The position numbers and the translations under genes are program-made. The notes under the pieces were generated by a model that was not told the DNA's origin, searched no databases, and was given only the letters and a program-made list of their open reading frames with translations. Of a DNA stretch of 64,000 bases, positions 17,479-28,999 are shown piece by piece. Numbering within the stretch: position 1 is the first letter of the stretch; every line of letters begins with the position of its first letter. The DNA is from an uncultured Paracoccaceae bacterium (GTDB taxonomy: Bacteria; Pseudomonadota; Alphaproteobacteria; Rhodobacterales; Rhodobacteraceae), in contig CALICM010000015.1 of the NCBI GenBank assembly GCA_938049225.1, positions 18,079 through 82,078 on the forward strand, written 5' to 3'.

Positions 17479-18585
17479 TCACCCGGCAAAGATGAAATCA
17501 TCCCCGCCCAGGTTCGCAACGTCGAAGCCGATCAGCACAATCTCCAGGCCCTTGCCGTCCGAAATTTCCACGCCACCGTCTGGTGTGGCGGTTGAGCGGA
17601 TGGTCAGTTTATCGCCCACCCCGATGCCCAGGGCCGATACGTCCAGCAGATCCACGCCATCTTCAAAGTCAGTGATGACATCCCGCGCGCCCCGGGCCCC
17701 TGCCGCAAACACAAAGATATCCGCCCCCGCGTCGCCGCTGAGGATATCGTCGCCCGCGCCGCCGTTCAGTACATCCGCCCCGGATCCGCCGCGCAGCGTG
17801 TCCTCGCCGCCGCCGCCGAACAGCCGGTCATTCTGTCCGCCGCCCAACAGCCGATCCGCCCCCCCTTGGCCCCGCAAAAGATCCTCGCCGCCGCGCCCAC
17901 GCAATGTGTCGTCCCCGGTGCCGCCCCACAGCGTGTTCGCGGCATCATCGCCGCGCAGCGTATCGTCCAAGCGCGAGCCGCGCACATTCTCGATAAGCGT
18001 TACCGTATCGATGTCACCACCAGTGTCTTGGGCCAGTTCAAGATCAAGATCCACGATCACGCCCGAGCCGTTTGCGCCAACCCGGCCGGCATAGCTGATC
18101 GTGTCGCGCCCAGCACCGCCATCCACGGTGTCCTCGCCGCGCCCAGGCGCCAAAAAGTCATCACCCTCGCCACCCAGCAACACATCCGCGCCGCGCCCGG
18201 TCTTGGCGATGTCATTTCCGCCCAGTGCATCGATCTGATCGCTGCCACGATCGCTCAGCACATTGTCCGCGCCTTCCGAGCCTTGGACAACCGCATCCGC
18301 CTCAAGCGCCACAATCCGCTCGAAACCTGAGGTGACGAAGGTGTTCACCCCGTCATTGGTAAACACGAACACCCCGTCCCCGGCGACGAACACCGCCAAG
18401 CCGCTCAGCTTATATTTAAAGACGTCGAACCCGGTACCGCCATCCAGCACCAGGTCAAAATTCGTCGACCCCTCGAAGGTGAGCACATCGTTGCCCTTCC
18501 CAAGTTCAAAGACGGTTTCTTCCGTGTCTGGTCCAACGGTTACTTTTTGGTCGATCTTCTTAGCTTTGGTCATCCGTGTCGGCAT
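17479..18585 (-). CDS. RTX calcium-binding repeat protein 2
   Basis: A 368-aa paralog of the downstream RTX gene. It has the same FVFTNDGVNTFVTSGFERIV module, a central block with ENVRGSRLDDTLRGDDAANTL, nonapeptides to about residue 310, DFEDGVDLLDVSALGIG and a C-terminal DDFIFAG. The N-terminus is shorter than in the sister protein. The start at 18585 is preceded by GAGAGGAC. The 168 bases between the genes make separate promoters possible. Calcium-dependent extracellular folding is expected from the family; the role (surface layer, adhesion, enzyme carrier) is unknown. Confidence 0.9.
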   Translation of the reverse strand: MPTRMTKAKKIDQKVTVGPDTEETVFELGKGNDVLTFEGSTNFDLVLDGGTGFDVFKYKLSGLAVFVAGDGVFVFTNDGVNTFVTSGFERIVALEADAVVQGSEGADNVLSDRGSDQIDALGGNDIAKTGRGADVLLGGEGDDFLAPGRGEDTVDGGAGRDTISYAGRVGANGSGVIVDLDLELAQDTGGDIDTVTLIENVRGSRLDDTLRGDDAANTLWGGTGDDTLRGRGGEDLLRGQGGADRLLGGGQNDRLFGGGGEDTLRGGSGADVLNGGAGDDILSGDAGADIFVFAAGARGARDVITDFEDGVDLLDVSALGIGVGDKLTIRSTATPDGGVEISDGKGLEIVLIGFDVANLGGDDFIFAG

Positions 18586-18737
18586 TGGGGTGTCCTCTCA
18601 CTCTCAGCTTTGGCAAAAACGCCATTGCCTTGAGCCCAACATAGGCCCCTACGTAGCAACAATGCGTAGCGCTTGCGTAGAGCCCTAAACTCCCATAATC
18701 CGCCTACCAACATCGCAGCTTCCCCCGAGGGTCCCTT

Positions 18738-19964
18738 ATGTCCACGCCCAAGAAAGTCGTCCTGGCCTATTCCGGCGGCCTCGATACGTCGATCATCCTG
18801 AAGTGGCTGCAGACCGAATACGGCTGCGAGGTGGTGACCTTCACCGCCGATCTGGGCCAGGGCGAGGAGCTGGAACCGGCCCGCCGCAAAGCCGAGCTTT
18901 TGGGTATTGCGCCTGAAAACATCCATATCGAGGATGTCCGAGAGGAATTTGTCCGCGACTTCGTCTTCCCGATGTTCCGCGCTAATGCGCTCTATGAGGG
19001 GCTATATCTGCTGGGCACCTCCATCGCGCGGCCGCTGATCTCGAAGCGCTTGGTCGAAATCGCCGCTGAATGCGGTGCCGATGCCGTCGCCCATGGCGCA
19101 ACGGGCAAGGGTAACGATCAGGTACGGTTCGAGCTCAGCGCCTATGCCCTGAACCCAGACATCAAAGTGATCGCCCCCTGGCGAGAATGGGATCTGAGCA
19201 GCCGGTCGAAACTGCTGGAGTTCGCCGAAGCCAACCAAATCCCCATCGCCAAAGACAAACGCGGCGAGGCGCCCTTCAGCGTCGATGCGAACCTGCTGCA
19301 TACCTCATCTGAGGGCAAGGTTTTGGAGGATCCGGCCGAACCCGCGCCCGAGGACGTTTATCAGCGCACGGTCAGCCCCGAAAATGCCCCCGACACCCCT
19401 GAGGTCATTGAATTGGGCTTCGAGCGGGGCGATGCGGTGTCGATCAATGGCGAGGCGCTGAGTCCGGCCGACCTGCTGACACGCCTGAATGAACTGGGTG
19501 GCGCGCATGGGATCGGCCGCCTGGATCTGGTCGAGGGACGTTTTGTCGGTATGAAATCCCGTGGCATTTACGAAACGCCGGGCGGGACCATCCTGTTGGC
19601 CGCCCATCGCGGCATTGAGCAGATCACCCTGGACCGCAGTGCGGCGCATCTGAAAGACGAGTTGATGCCGCGCTATGCCGAGCTGATTTACAACGGCTTC
19701 TGGTTCGCACCCGAGCGCGAAATGCTACAGGCCGCGATCGATCACAGCCAGGCGCATGTGACCGGCACCACCCGGCTCAAGCTGTACAAGGGCCAAGCCT
19801 CGGTCATTGGCCGCTGGTCTGACGCCAGCCTGTATTCCGAGGCGCATGTCACATTCGAAGAAGACGCAGGTGCTTATGATCAGGCCGATGCCGCCGGTTT
19901 CATCAAACTGAACGCTTTGCGATTGAAACTGCTGGCGGCGCGCGACCGCCGTCTAAAGCAGTAA
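18738..19964 (+). CDS. argG: Argininosuccinate synthase
   Basis: A 408-aa argininosuccinate synthase, which joins citrulline and aspartate with ATP in arginine biosynthesis. Family signatures are present: the N-terminal PP-motif [31 protein letters not shown], and [23 protein letters not shown]. Length matches bacterial ArgG. It is transcribed alone, divergent from the RTX pair, and is followed by the second copy of the double-hairpin repeat. Confidence 0.98.
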   Translation: MSTPKKVVLAYSGGLDTSIILKWLQTEYGCEVVTFTADLGQGEELEPARRKAELLGIAPENIHIEDVREEFVRDFVFPMFRANALYEGLYLLGTSIARPLISKRLVEIAAECGADAVAHGATGKGNDQVRFELSAYALNPDIKVIAPWREWDLSSRSKLLEFAEANQIPIAKDKRGEAPFSVDANLLHTSSEGKVLEDPAEPAPEDVYQRTVSPENAPDTPEVIELGFERGDAVSINGEALSPADLLTRLNELGGAHGIGRLDLVEGRFVGMKSRGIYETPGGTILLAAHRGIEQITLDRSAAHLKDELMPRYAELIYNGFWFAPEREMLQAAIDHSQAHVTGTTRLKLYKGQASVIGRWSDASLYSEAHVTFEEDAGAYDQADAAGFIKLNALRLKLLAARDRRLKQ

Positions 19965-19971
19965 TCCAATC

Positions 19972-20057
19972 GCGCCCCCGCAAAGCGGGGGCAAGTTTAG
20001 GCTCCCCCTCCCCGCCTGGGCGGGGAGGGGGCCCGCCGCCCTGCAAAACCCTTGCAC
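19972..20057. repeat. Intergenic double-hairpin repeat, copy B
   Basis: Same architecture as 11126-11213. The first hairpin is a perfect 8-bp stem (19974-19981 with 19985-19992, AAA loop), and the second a perfect 13-bp stem (20004-20016 with 20019-20031). The shared tail CCCGCCGCCCTGCA and CCTTGCAC follow. The second stem differs in sequence from copy A but keeps its pairing. Confidence 0.75.
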
Positions 20058-20200
20058 TTGCATTCAACACGTCTTCTTTGCAGAAGTGCTCGGTCGGAGG
20101 TCCCAATAGCAAAGCTCAGTTTTCAGTAGATGTCTTTGTGCGTGCCATCCCAACGAACCCAAGCTAGGCTGCCGGGCAGACGCAGCATTCAAGGACCCCG

Positions 20201-21541
20201 ATGCCCCTCAAACTTTCGCGCGGCGCGCGCGCCTGGATGCTGTTCGACTGGGCCAACCAGCCGTTCTACACCCTGATCATCACCTTTATCTTTGCGCCTT
20301 ATGTGGTGGGCCAGGTCGCCAGTGATCCCGTGGCAGGGCAAACCCTGTGGGCCAGTTTGCAACTTGTGGGCGCCATTTGCATTGCTGCCCTGGCCCCGGT
20401 CCTGGGCGCGATTGCCGATGCTGCTGGACCCCGTAAGCCCTGGATCGGTGGGTTTGCGCTTTTGTTTGTCACGGGCTGCCTGGGCTTGTGGCTGGCGATC
20501 CCGGGCATGGATCCGATCTGGCCGCTGGTGATTTGTTTTCTCGCCGCTTTCATCGGGTCGGAGTTCATGCTGATCTTTATCAACGCGATGCTGCCCGACT
20601 TGAACCCGCGGTCCGAGATGGGGCGGATCTCGGGCTCGGGCTGGGCAATGGGGTACGCGGGCGGGGTGGTGGTCCTAGTTCTGGTGCTCGCCTTCGTCGC
20701 CCCCTCGGGCGATACGGGCAAGACCCTGCTGGGCTTTGCACCGCTGTTCGGATTGGACCCAGCTTTGGGCGAGCCGCAGCGCGCGATGGGGCCACTGACC
20801 GCGCTTTGGTTCGCGGTCTTCGCGCTACCAATGTTTCTGTTCACCCCCGATGTGCCACGCCGCTTGGGCCTGAGCAAAGCGGTGGGCCAAGGGATCACCT
20901 CGCTCAAGGCGACGTTTCGCAAGCTGCCTGCGCAGGGCAATCTGTTGCGGTATTTCATCGCCTCGATGGTCTATCGCGACGCACTCGCGGGGCTGTTCGC
21001 CTTCGGTGGGATCTATGCCAGCGGGGTGTTGGGCTGGGGGATCACGCAACTTGGGATCTTTGGCATAGTCGCCGCGCTAACCGGCGCTGTCGGCGCCTGG
21101 GCCGGGGGGTTGGCGGACCGCGCCTATGGGCCGAAACCCGTGATTATCACCTCGATCCTGGGATTGATCCTGGTCTCGATCATCGCACTGGCCACCAGCC
21201 GGACCATGATCCTGGGTCTGCCTGTTAGCGCCGACAGCAACCTGCCCGATCTGGTCTTTTATGCCTGCGGCGCCGTTCTGGGCGCCGGTGCGGGATCCCT
21301 GCAATCCGCCTCGCGCACCTTTCTGGTGGAACTGGCCGAGGATCGTCTGCCCATGACCGAGGCGTTCGGGATCTATGCCCTTGCCGGTAAAGCCACCGCC
21401 TTTCTGGCGCCGCTTTCGATCGGCTTGGTCACCCGCTGGACGGGCAGCCAAGCCCTGGGTGTCAGCCCGGTGATTGTGCTGTTCGCCATTGGTCTGGCTC
21501 TGCTATACTCGGTCAAAACAAACCCTGAGGCCACAGCATGA
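20201..21541 (+). CDS. MFS transporter, UMF1/Atg22-like family
   Basis: A 446-aa integral membrane protein with about twelve hydrophobic segments. The N-terminal WMLFDWANQPFYTLIITFIFAPY is the hallmark of the UMF1 family, which resembles yeast vacuolar Atg22 effluxers. The final helices contain FGIYALAGKATAFLAPL. Substrates in bacteria are undefined; amino acids are one proposal for the family. Its stop overlaps the mepA start by 4 bases, so export and cell-wall hydrolysis genes are translated together, which could fit efflux or recycling of wall-derived small molecules. Confidence 0.88.
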   Translation: MPLKLSRGARAWMLFDWANQPFYTLIITFIFAPYVVGQVASDPVAGQTLWASLQLVGAICIAALAPVLGAIADAAGPRKPWIGGFALLFVTGCLGLWLAIPGMDPIWPLVICFLAAFIGSEFMLIFINAMLPDLNPRSEMGRISGSGWAMGYAGGVVVLVLVLAFVAPSGDTGKTLLGFAPLFGLDPALGEPQRAMGPLTALWFAVFALPMFLFTPDVPRRLGLSKAVGQGITSLKATFRKLPAQGNLLRYFIASMVYRDALAGLFAFGGIYASGVLGWGITQLGIFGIVAALTGAVGAWAGGLADRAYGPKPVIITSILGLILVSIIALATSRTMILGLPVSADSNLPDLVFYACGAVLGAGAGSLQSASRTFLVELAEDRLPMTEAFGIYALAGKATAFLAPLSIGLVTRWTGSQALGVSPVIVLFAIGLALLYSVKTNPEATA

Positions 21542-22395
21542 TCAGACCGCTTATCCTCCTCCTCCTGACCCTTCTCGCACAGCCCCTGGCCGCCCAGACC
21601 GCCGCGAAACATCTGTTTGGCGCGCAGGCGTCGGGCTCGGAACACGCCCCGGCGCCGTTTGGCACCTATAACAAAGGCTGCCTGGCGGGGGCCGAACAAC
21701 TGGCCGAAACGGGCCCCACCTGGCAAGCCATGCGCTTGTCGCGCAACCGCAATTGGGGCCACCCCAAGGCGATCCGCTTTATCAAGCGCCTGTCGAACGC
21801 CGCCACCCAAGTTGGCTGGAACGGGCTTTATATCGGCGATATCAGCCAGCCCCGGGGCGGGCCGATGCTGTCAGGCCATGCAAGCCACCAAATGGGCCTG
21901 GATATCGACATTTGGATGAGGCCCGCGCTTGATCTGACCCTGTCGCGCAGCGCGCGCGAAAGCCTGTCCTCGATTTCGGTTCGGACCGAAGATCAGCGCA
22001 ACGTCAACAGCAACTGGACCCAAAGCCATCACCGCATCCTGCGCGCCGCCGCACGCGACGCCGCGACCGCTCGGATCTTTGTCACCGCCCCGGTTAAATT
22101 GCGCATGTGCGCCGACGAACGGGGTGACCGCGCGTATTTGCGCAAGATCCGGCCCTGGTGGGGGCATCACTATCATTTCCACGTCCGGCTGAACTGCCCC
22201 GTCGGCAGCCCCGGCTGCCGCGAACAGGATCCTATCCCGCCCGGTGACGGCTGTGCCGACGCCACGTGGTGGGTTACCGACGCGCTCGACCCGCCAAAAC
22301 CGGACCCCAACGCACCGCCGCCCACCCCGAAACCACCCAAGCGCGAGATCACGCTCGCCGACTTGCCGCAGCAATGCACCGCCATCTTGCGCTAG
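21538..22395 (+). CDS. mepA: Penicillin-insensitive murein endopeptidase
   Basis: A 285-aa periplasmic metallo-endopeptidase that cuts D-Ala-meso-DAP cross-links in peptidoglycan. A Sec signal occupies residues 1-19 (LILLLLTLLAQPLAAQ). The zinc site is formed by GHASHQMGLDIDIW around H114 and D121 and by the C-terminal HHYHFHVRL at 210-217. Six cysteines include pairs near the C-terminus as in MepA. The Pro-rich tail (PKPDPNAPPPTPKPPK) is an extra disordered segment before the last Cys. The gene overlaps both neighbours. Confidence 0.94.
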   Translation: MIRPLILLLLTLLAQPLAAQTAAKHLFGAQASGSEHAPAPFGTYNKGCLAGAEQLAETGPTWQAMRLSRNRNWGHPKAIRFIKRLSNAATQVGWNGLYIGDISQPRGGPMLSGHASHQMGLDIDIWMRPALDLTLSRSARESLSSISVRTEDQRNVNSNWTQSHHRILRAAARDAATARIFVTAPVKLRMCADERGDRAYLRKIRPWWGHHYHFHVRLNCPVGSPGCREQDPIPPGDGCADATWWVTDALDPPKPDPNAPPPTPKPPKREITLADLPQQCTAILR

Positions 22396-23267
22396 CGCTT
22401 TTCGCGCTGTTGGCCCCGGCGGCCCTGGCGCAGGAGGCGATACCCTGGCGCGAAGAGGATCCCAATTTCGGCGCCTTCTCGGGCCTAATAGTCAGCGCCG
22501 ACGGCGGCACGTTCACAGTGGTCAGCGACCGAGCGCATATCGCCACAGGTCGGTTTGAGCGCGGCAACGGCCGCCTGACGGGTGCCAAACTCGACACGCT
22601 GACACCGCTTTTGAACCCGCGGGGCAAGCCGATCGGGGGGCGCAATTTCGACGCAGAAAGCCTTACCCTGGGGCCTGATGGCACGCTTTATATCGCGTTT
22701 GAATCCAATCATCGCGTCTGGGCCTATGCCAGCCCAACGGATCCCGCCAAGCCCTTACCCAAGGCCGAGGCCTTTGCCCGTTTCCAAAACAACTCAGGCC
22801 TCGAGGCGCTGTTTACCGGCCCCGACGGCGCGCTTTACGCCCTGCCCGAACGCTCGGGGCGGCTGTCGCGCCCCTTTCCTGTTTTCCGCTTTGACGGTCA
22901 AACCTGGACCCAGCCCTTTACCATTCCCCGCCGCCCGCCACATCTGCCCACCGGCGCGGACATCGGCCCCGATGGGCGGCTTTATCTGCTGGAACGCGAT
23001 TTTCGCGGGCTACGCGGCTTCTCGACGCGTATTCGCAGCTTTGCCTTCACGCCCCGGGGGGTGACCGACGAGCAAACGATCCTGACCAGCCGCCTGGGCA
23101 CTTACGACAATCTTGAAGGGATCGCCGCCTGGGAAGACCCCCAAGGGAACACGCGGCTGATTCTGATCTCGGACGACAACATGAAGTTCTTTCAACGCAC
23201 CGAATGGGTCGAGGTAATCGTGCCCCGGACCCGACCACTGCGTCCGCGAATCCGCCCCCCAGCTTGA
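22374..23267 (+). CDS. Esterase-like activity of phytase family protein
   Basis: A 297-aa exported protein. Residues 1-19 are a signal peptide (HLALALFALLAPAALAQ). The mature part has beta-propeller-like blades with FSGLIVSADGGTFTVVSD, RNFDAESLTLGPDGTLYIAFE and LEGIAAWEDPQGNTRLILISDDN, matching the phytase-like esterase domain family. The start at 22374 lies 22 bases inside mepA; the long upstream extension is a shadow of mepA. It probably acts in the periplasm on phosphate or carboxyl esters; the activity is named from the family and is not certain. Confidence 0.85.
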   Translation: MHRHLALALFALLAPAALAQEAIPWREEDPNFGAFSGLIVSADGGTFTVVSDRAHIATGRFERGNGRLTGAKLDTLTPLLNPRGKPIGGRNFDAESLTLGPDGTLYIAFESNHRVWAYASPTDPAKPLPKAEAFARFQNNSGLEALFTGPDGALYALPERSGRLSRPFPVFRFDGQTWTQPFTIPRRPPHLPTGADIGPDGRLYLLERDFRGLRGFSTRIRSFAFTPRGVTDEQTILTSRLGTYDNLEGIAAWEDPQGNTRLILISDDNMKFFQRTEWVEVIVPRTRPLRPRIRPPA

Positions 23268-23300
23268 GCGCCCGGGGGGCGTTGGGTCGGAACCAGTGGC

Positions 23301-24653
23301 TCAGAAGATGAAATCGCCCTTGTTCAGGTCGTCGATCATGACATTGGCCAGCGTGATCTCGTCGCCGCTCCCCGCGTCGATCACCGCATCCGCGCCATCC
23401 TGTGTTAGATGGTTGTTTTTCAGATCCCTGAACTTGGTGATCGAGGACACGCCGCTCAGATCGATCTTCTCGGCATTGCTGTTCTCATCGAAGTCGCCGA
23501 CCAGATCGACGCCGTCCCCGTCACTAAAGATAAAGGTGTCGTTGTCACCCCCGCCGAACAGCTGATCATCCCCACGACCACCGGTCAGTATGTCTTCGCC
23601 AACGTCTCCGAACAGAGTGTCGGCGCCCCCCTTGCCCTCAAGCACATCATCACCCTCGCCGGAGAACAGGAGGTTGTCTTTGCCATTCCCGACAAGCAGA
23701 TCATTGCCCGTGCCGGTGAATGCATTCTCGATCTTGATCAAGGTGTCCGTGCCCTGCGCCAGCGCCATCTTCTCGTCCAAACGCACCACGACGTTCTTCT
23801 TAAGCGCCTGATAGTTCACGCCATCGGCACCGGCGCCGCCCACAAAGCGATCATCGCCCTTCGAGCTGATAAATACATCATTCCCCGTCTTACCCTTAAG
23901 CGTATTCGACCCAACATTACCGGTCATCGTGTTGCCCAAGGCGTTGCCCGTACCAACCAAATCCTCGCTACCGCGCAGGTCCAACGCCTCAAGGTTGTCA
24001 CTCAGTGTGTAGTCGACAAAGGCCTCGACCGTATCGAAACCCTCGCCCACGGCCTCGACAATCGACACTGAGTCCTCACTTACGATATAGGTGTCATCGC
24101 CGATGCCGCCCTGAACCTCGCCGTCGACGGCGCCGCCGCGCGCGTCAAAGGTATCATTGCCAGCCCCCAGCTCGACATTGCCAATGATGGTCCCTTGGTT
24201 CGTAACCTCATCATCCCCGTCGCGCATACCAATCCGGCCCCACATGGTGCCGGTATTCAACAGTTCATCGGCAACGGAACTTGACGTGAATGCAAAGTTG
24301 TCCCCTACGATCAAGCCGTGATTGATCAGATCCAGCGATGTGGTGCTGGAAGAAAAACCCACGATAGCGTTGTCACCGCCGCTTCTGACTTGGCCAGTTT
24401 CTTCGACGGTAACGGTCCCGCCGTTTTCCCGATACCAGATACCGGGTCCATTTTGTGACGCCACCAGGCCTGCAACAGTGATTGTCGCGTTGAAAGGGGT
24501 GGCTTGTGTTGGCACTTTGATCGCAGATGACAGGCCACCGGCAATAGTCGAGACAACGCTTCCCGTAAGTTCAACGGTTAACTCAGGATCCCCGGGAAAA
24601 ATCTCAAACCCATCTGCATCCACTGCTGTTTCGTTTCCACTAATAATCGCCAT
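23301..24653 (-). CDS. RTX calcium-binding repeat protein 3
   Basis: A 450-aa acidic protein. Residues 1-170 are Thr/Ser/Gly-rich beta strands with motifs of autotransporter-like helices (GTVTVEETGQV, NHGLIVGD, NQGTIIGNVELGAGNDTFDARGG). Residues 180-250 hold two longer blocks, and the RTX nonapeptides cluster at about 330-395 (GEGDDVLEGKGGADTLFG). The end is DDLNKGDFIF, like the other RTX proteins here. The start at 24653 follows GAGGGGGG; ATGs further upstream lack such a site. It is convergent with the phytase-like gene and probably secreted by a type I route encoded elsewhere. Confidence 0.88.
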   Translation of the reverse strand: MAIISGNETAVDADGFEIFPGDPELTVELTGSVVSTIAGGLSSAIKVPTQATPFNATITVAGLVASQNGPGIWYRENGGTVTVEETGQVRSGGDNAIVGFSSSTTSLDLINHGLIVGDNFAFTSSSVADELLNTGTMWGRIGMRDGDDEVTNQGTIIGNVELGAGNDTFDARGGAVDGEVQGGIGDDTYIVSEDSVSIVEAVGEGFDTVEAFVDYTLSDNLEALDLRGSEDLVGTGNALGNTMTGNVGSNTLKGKTGNDVFISSKGDDRFVGGAGADGVNYQALKKNVVVRLDEKMALAQGTDTLIKIENAFTGTGNDLLVGNGKDNLLFSGEGDDVLEGKGGADTLFGDVGEDILTGGRGDDQLFGGGDNDTFIFSDGDGVDLVGDFDENSNAEKIDLSGVSSITKFRDLKNNHLTQDGADAVIDAGSGDEITLANVMIDDLNKGDFIF

Positions 24654-24760
24654 CACTTTGCCCCCCTCAGGCATGCTGGTTACGCAAAAACGGTGCCAAT
24701 TATTTGGCCCCGCTGATGTTAACTCTATCACAGATGGCGAATATTTTTAATTCATGTTGG

Positions 24761-24794
24761 CACCCCCCTCCCGCGGACCTGCGGAAGGGGTGTG
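24761..24794 (-). terminator. Likely clpB terminator hairpin
   Basis: A 14-base GC-rich arm pair (24761-24774 with 24781-24794) with two mismatches and a six-base loop, just past the clpB stop codon. The minus-strand sequence after it is not a T-run, so termination strength is uncertain. Confidence 0.5.
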
Positions 24795-24812
24795 TTCAAG
24801 CCGTGCGGGTTG

Positions 24813-27422
<2,610 letters not shown>

Positions 27423-27493
27423 GAACTCTCTCCTTTTGCAGCACCCTAAGGGACCGCCCGCTTGGCGGCGCGGACCCACAGGCCTCGGAGTGT

Positions 27494-27522
27494 AGATGGG
27501 CATGACCAAGCAGGGCTGCAAG
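27494..27522 (-). promoter_or_regulatory. Sigma-32 (RpoH)-like promoter of clpB
   Basis: On the minus strand CTTGCAG (27522-27516) and GCCCATCT (27501-27494) are separated by 14 bases. The heat-shock consensus is CTTGAAA, 13-14 bases, CCCCATNT, so only two -35 bases and one -10 base differ. The expected transcript start near 27487 leaves a leader of about 65 bases before clpB. Confidence 0.65.
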
Positions 27523-27552
27523 ATCGGCAGCAATCCAGAATTGCGCTGCTGC

Positions 27553-27588
27553 ATAAAGAGAAAGGCAGCCTCCGCTTGGAGGCCGCCA
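27553..27588 (-). terminator. Intrinsic terminator on the minus strand
   Basis: A 10-bp stem with one mismatch (27564-27573 with 27578-27587, GCTT loop on the plus strand). Read on the minus strand it is followed by TTTCTCTTT. It would end transcription coming from the small ORF at 27908-27714 before the clpB promoter. Confidence 0.6.
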
Positions 27589-27713
27589 TTTTAAGCCGGG
27601 CGATCAGATCGTCATTCCGGGTATTTATTTCAATCCGCTGGCCTTCGCGAAAGCGCCAAACCCGCGCGTTACTAAAAACACATATCGCTTGGTTCGGTCG
27701 GACCCGATCAGAA

Positions 27714-27908
27714 CTAGCAACGTGCCAGCCATTCTGTCAGGCTAATCCCCGATTCATGGCACCCGAACTTTAGGGTCGAGACCCCATTCTGTGGGAATAC
27801 CACCGCCTTGGCTGGCGATTGAAGCCAAACAGTACCGACAACGAAGATGAGCGCCAACATACTCAGCTTCGAAAAGAAAGGCTCGTTATTTGTTCTCATG
27901 GTTACCAC
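27714..27908 (-). CDS. Possible small exported or membrane peptide
   Basis: A 64-aa frame with one hydrophobic segment (LSMLALIFVVGTVWL) ending in SPAKA, which resembles a signal peptide with a cleavage site. About 30 residues containing two cysteines would remain. A GGTGG lies before the start; ATG 27899 is an alternative. A good intrinsic terminator follows 125 bases downstream on the same strand, which favours a real transcript. I do not recognise it, and the small size leaves real doubt. Confidence 0.35.
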   Translation of the reverse strand: MVTMRTNNEPFFSKLSMLALIFVVGTVWLQSPAKAVVFPQNGVSTLKFGCHESGISLTEWLARC

Positions 27909-28046
27909 CTGTTACAGTTGCTAGTGTCAGATTTTTCGTACAGCTACTTAAGCTCTCTTTTCCTTAAAATTCCTTTAATGATCTGTGGCGAATTGTGGTA
28001 ATTGATTGTAAGTATTGGGGAATAGGTCCATGGAAGTGCCATACTG

Positions 28047-28754
28047 ATGAACGCGGACAGCCAAATGCCCAACAGCGACCGTCTGATTGTCGCGCTCGAC
28101 CTCCCCACCGCCCTTGAGGGTTTGCGCTTGGTCGAGGTCCTTGGCCCAGATGTCACCTTTTACAAAATAGGCCTTGGCATGCTTACCGGAGGTGGCCTGG
28201 CGCTGGCTGATGAGCTGAAACAAAAGGGAAAACGCATCTTTCTTGACATGAAGCTCTTTGACATCTCGGCCACAGTCGAGAAAGCCGTCGCGGGCCTCTG
28301 CCGCTATAACCTCGATTTCCTGACCGTCCACGGCGATCCGCATGTGGTCTCGGCCGCCGTCGCGGGTCGGGCTCATACCAGTACAAAGATCCTTGCCGTC
28401 ACTGTCCTAACCTCGTTAAACCGCTCCGATCTGGACCTTGCCCTTACAATCCCCGGCCCCGTCGCCGACATTGTTCGCGAACGCGCACGCTTGGCCCTGA
28501 CAGCGGGCGCCGACGGCGTCATCGCCTCGGCCGAGGAAGCGCGCGTGATCCGCGCCTTGCCCGAGGCCGATGGAAAGCTGATCGTCACGCCTGGCATTCG
28601 CCCCCTGGGATCGACCAAAGGCGATCAAAAACGTATTGCGACGCCTGCCCAAGCGATCATCCAAGGCGCCGACCACATCGTCGTCGGCCGCCCGATCTGG
28701 CAAGCGCCAGACCCCGCAGTCGCCGCAGCGGAAATCCTCAAGGAGTTGGCTTAG
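28047..28754 (+). CDS. pyrF: Orotidine 5'-phosphate decarboxylase
   Basis: A 235-aa OMP decarboxylase, last step of UMP synthesis. The active-site signature is FLDMKLFDIS; substrate loops VTPGIRPLGS and the phosphate-binding VVGRPIW are also present. Length fits the short bacterial class. An ATG at 28065 (MPNSDRL) is a possible alternative start, closer to where similarity begins. Upstream DNA is A+T-rich and likely holds its promoter. Confidence 0.96.
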   Translation: MNADSQMPNSDRLIVALDLPTALEGLRLVEVLGPDVTFYKIGLGMLTGGGLALADELKQKGKRIFLDMKLFDISATVEKAVAGLCRYNLDFLTVHGDPHVVSAAVAGRAHTSTKILAVTVLTSLNRSDLDLALTIPGPVADIVRERARLALTAGADGVIASAEEARVIRALPEADGKLIVTPGIRPLGSTKGDQKRIATPAQAIIQGADHIVVGRPIWQAPDPAVAAAEILKELA

Positions 28755-28999
28755 CGGGTTTCGCTCAAATCAAAGCAAATCCGGCAGCGATCTGCCCAGG
28801 GGCCATGTCCACCCCAAGGCTTAACTCCAATCGGAGGTTTGTTAAGGTTAATCAGGTGTTGATGCGTGCTACACATGTCCCATACCGCGCTCATGCGGGT
28901 GGGCGCCATTTGACGTGGATCTTGGAATCCCAGAGGCTGGTGGACCTCTGCGCCGTAGTCGTTTAGAGCCGCAGCAGACGTAAGAAAGGCCCGGATCCC

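Noticed and set aside
16100..18500. DNA repeat array
   Set aside because: The periodicity comes from RTX nonapeptide codons in two protein genes, not from a separate DNA repeat.
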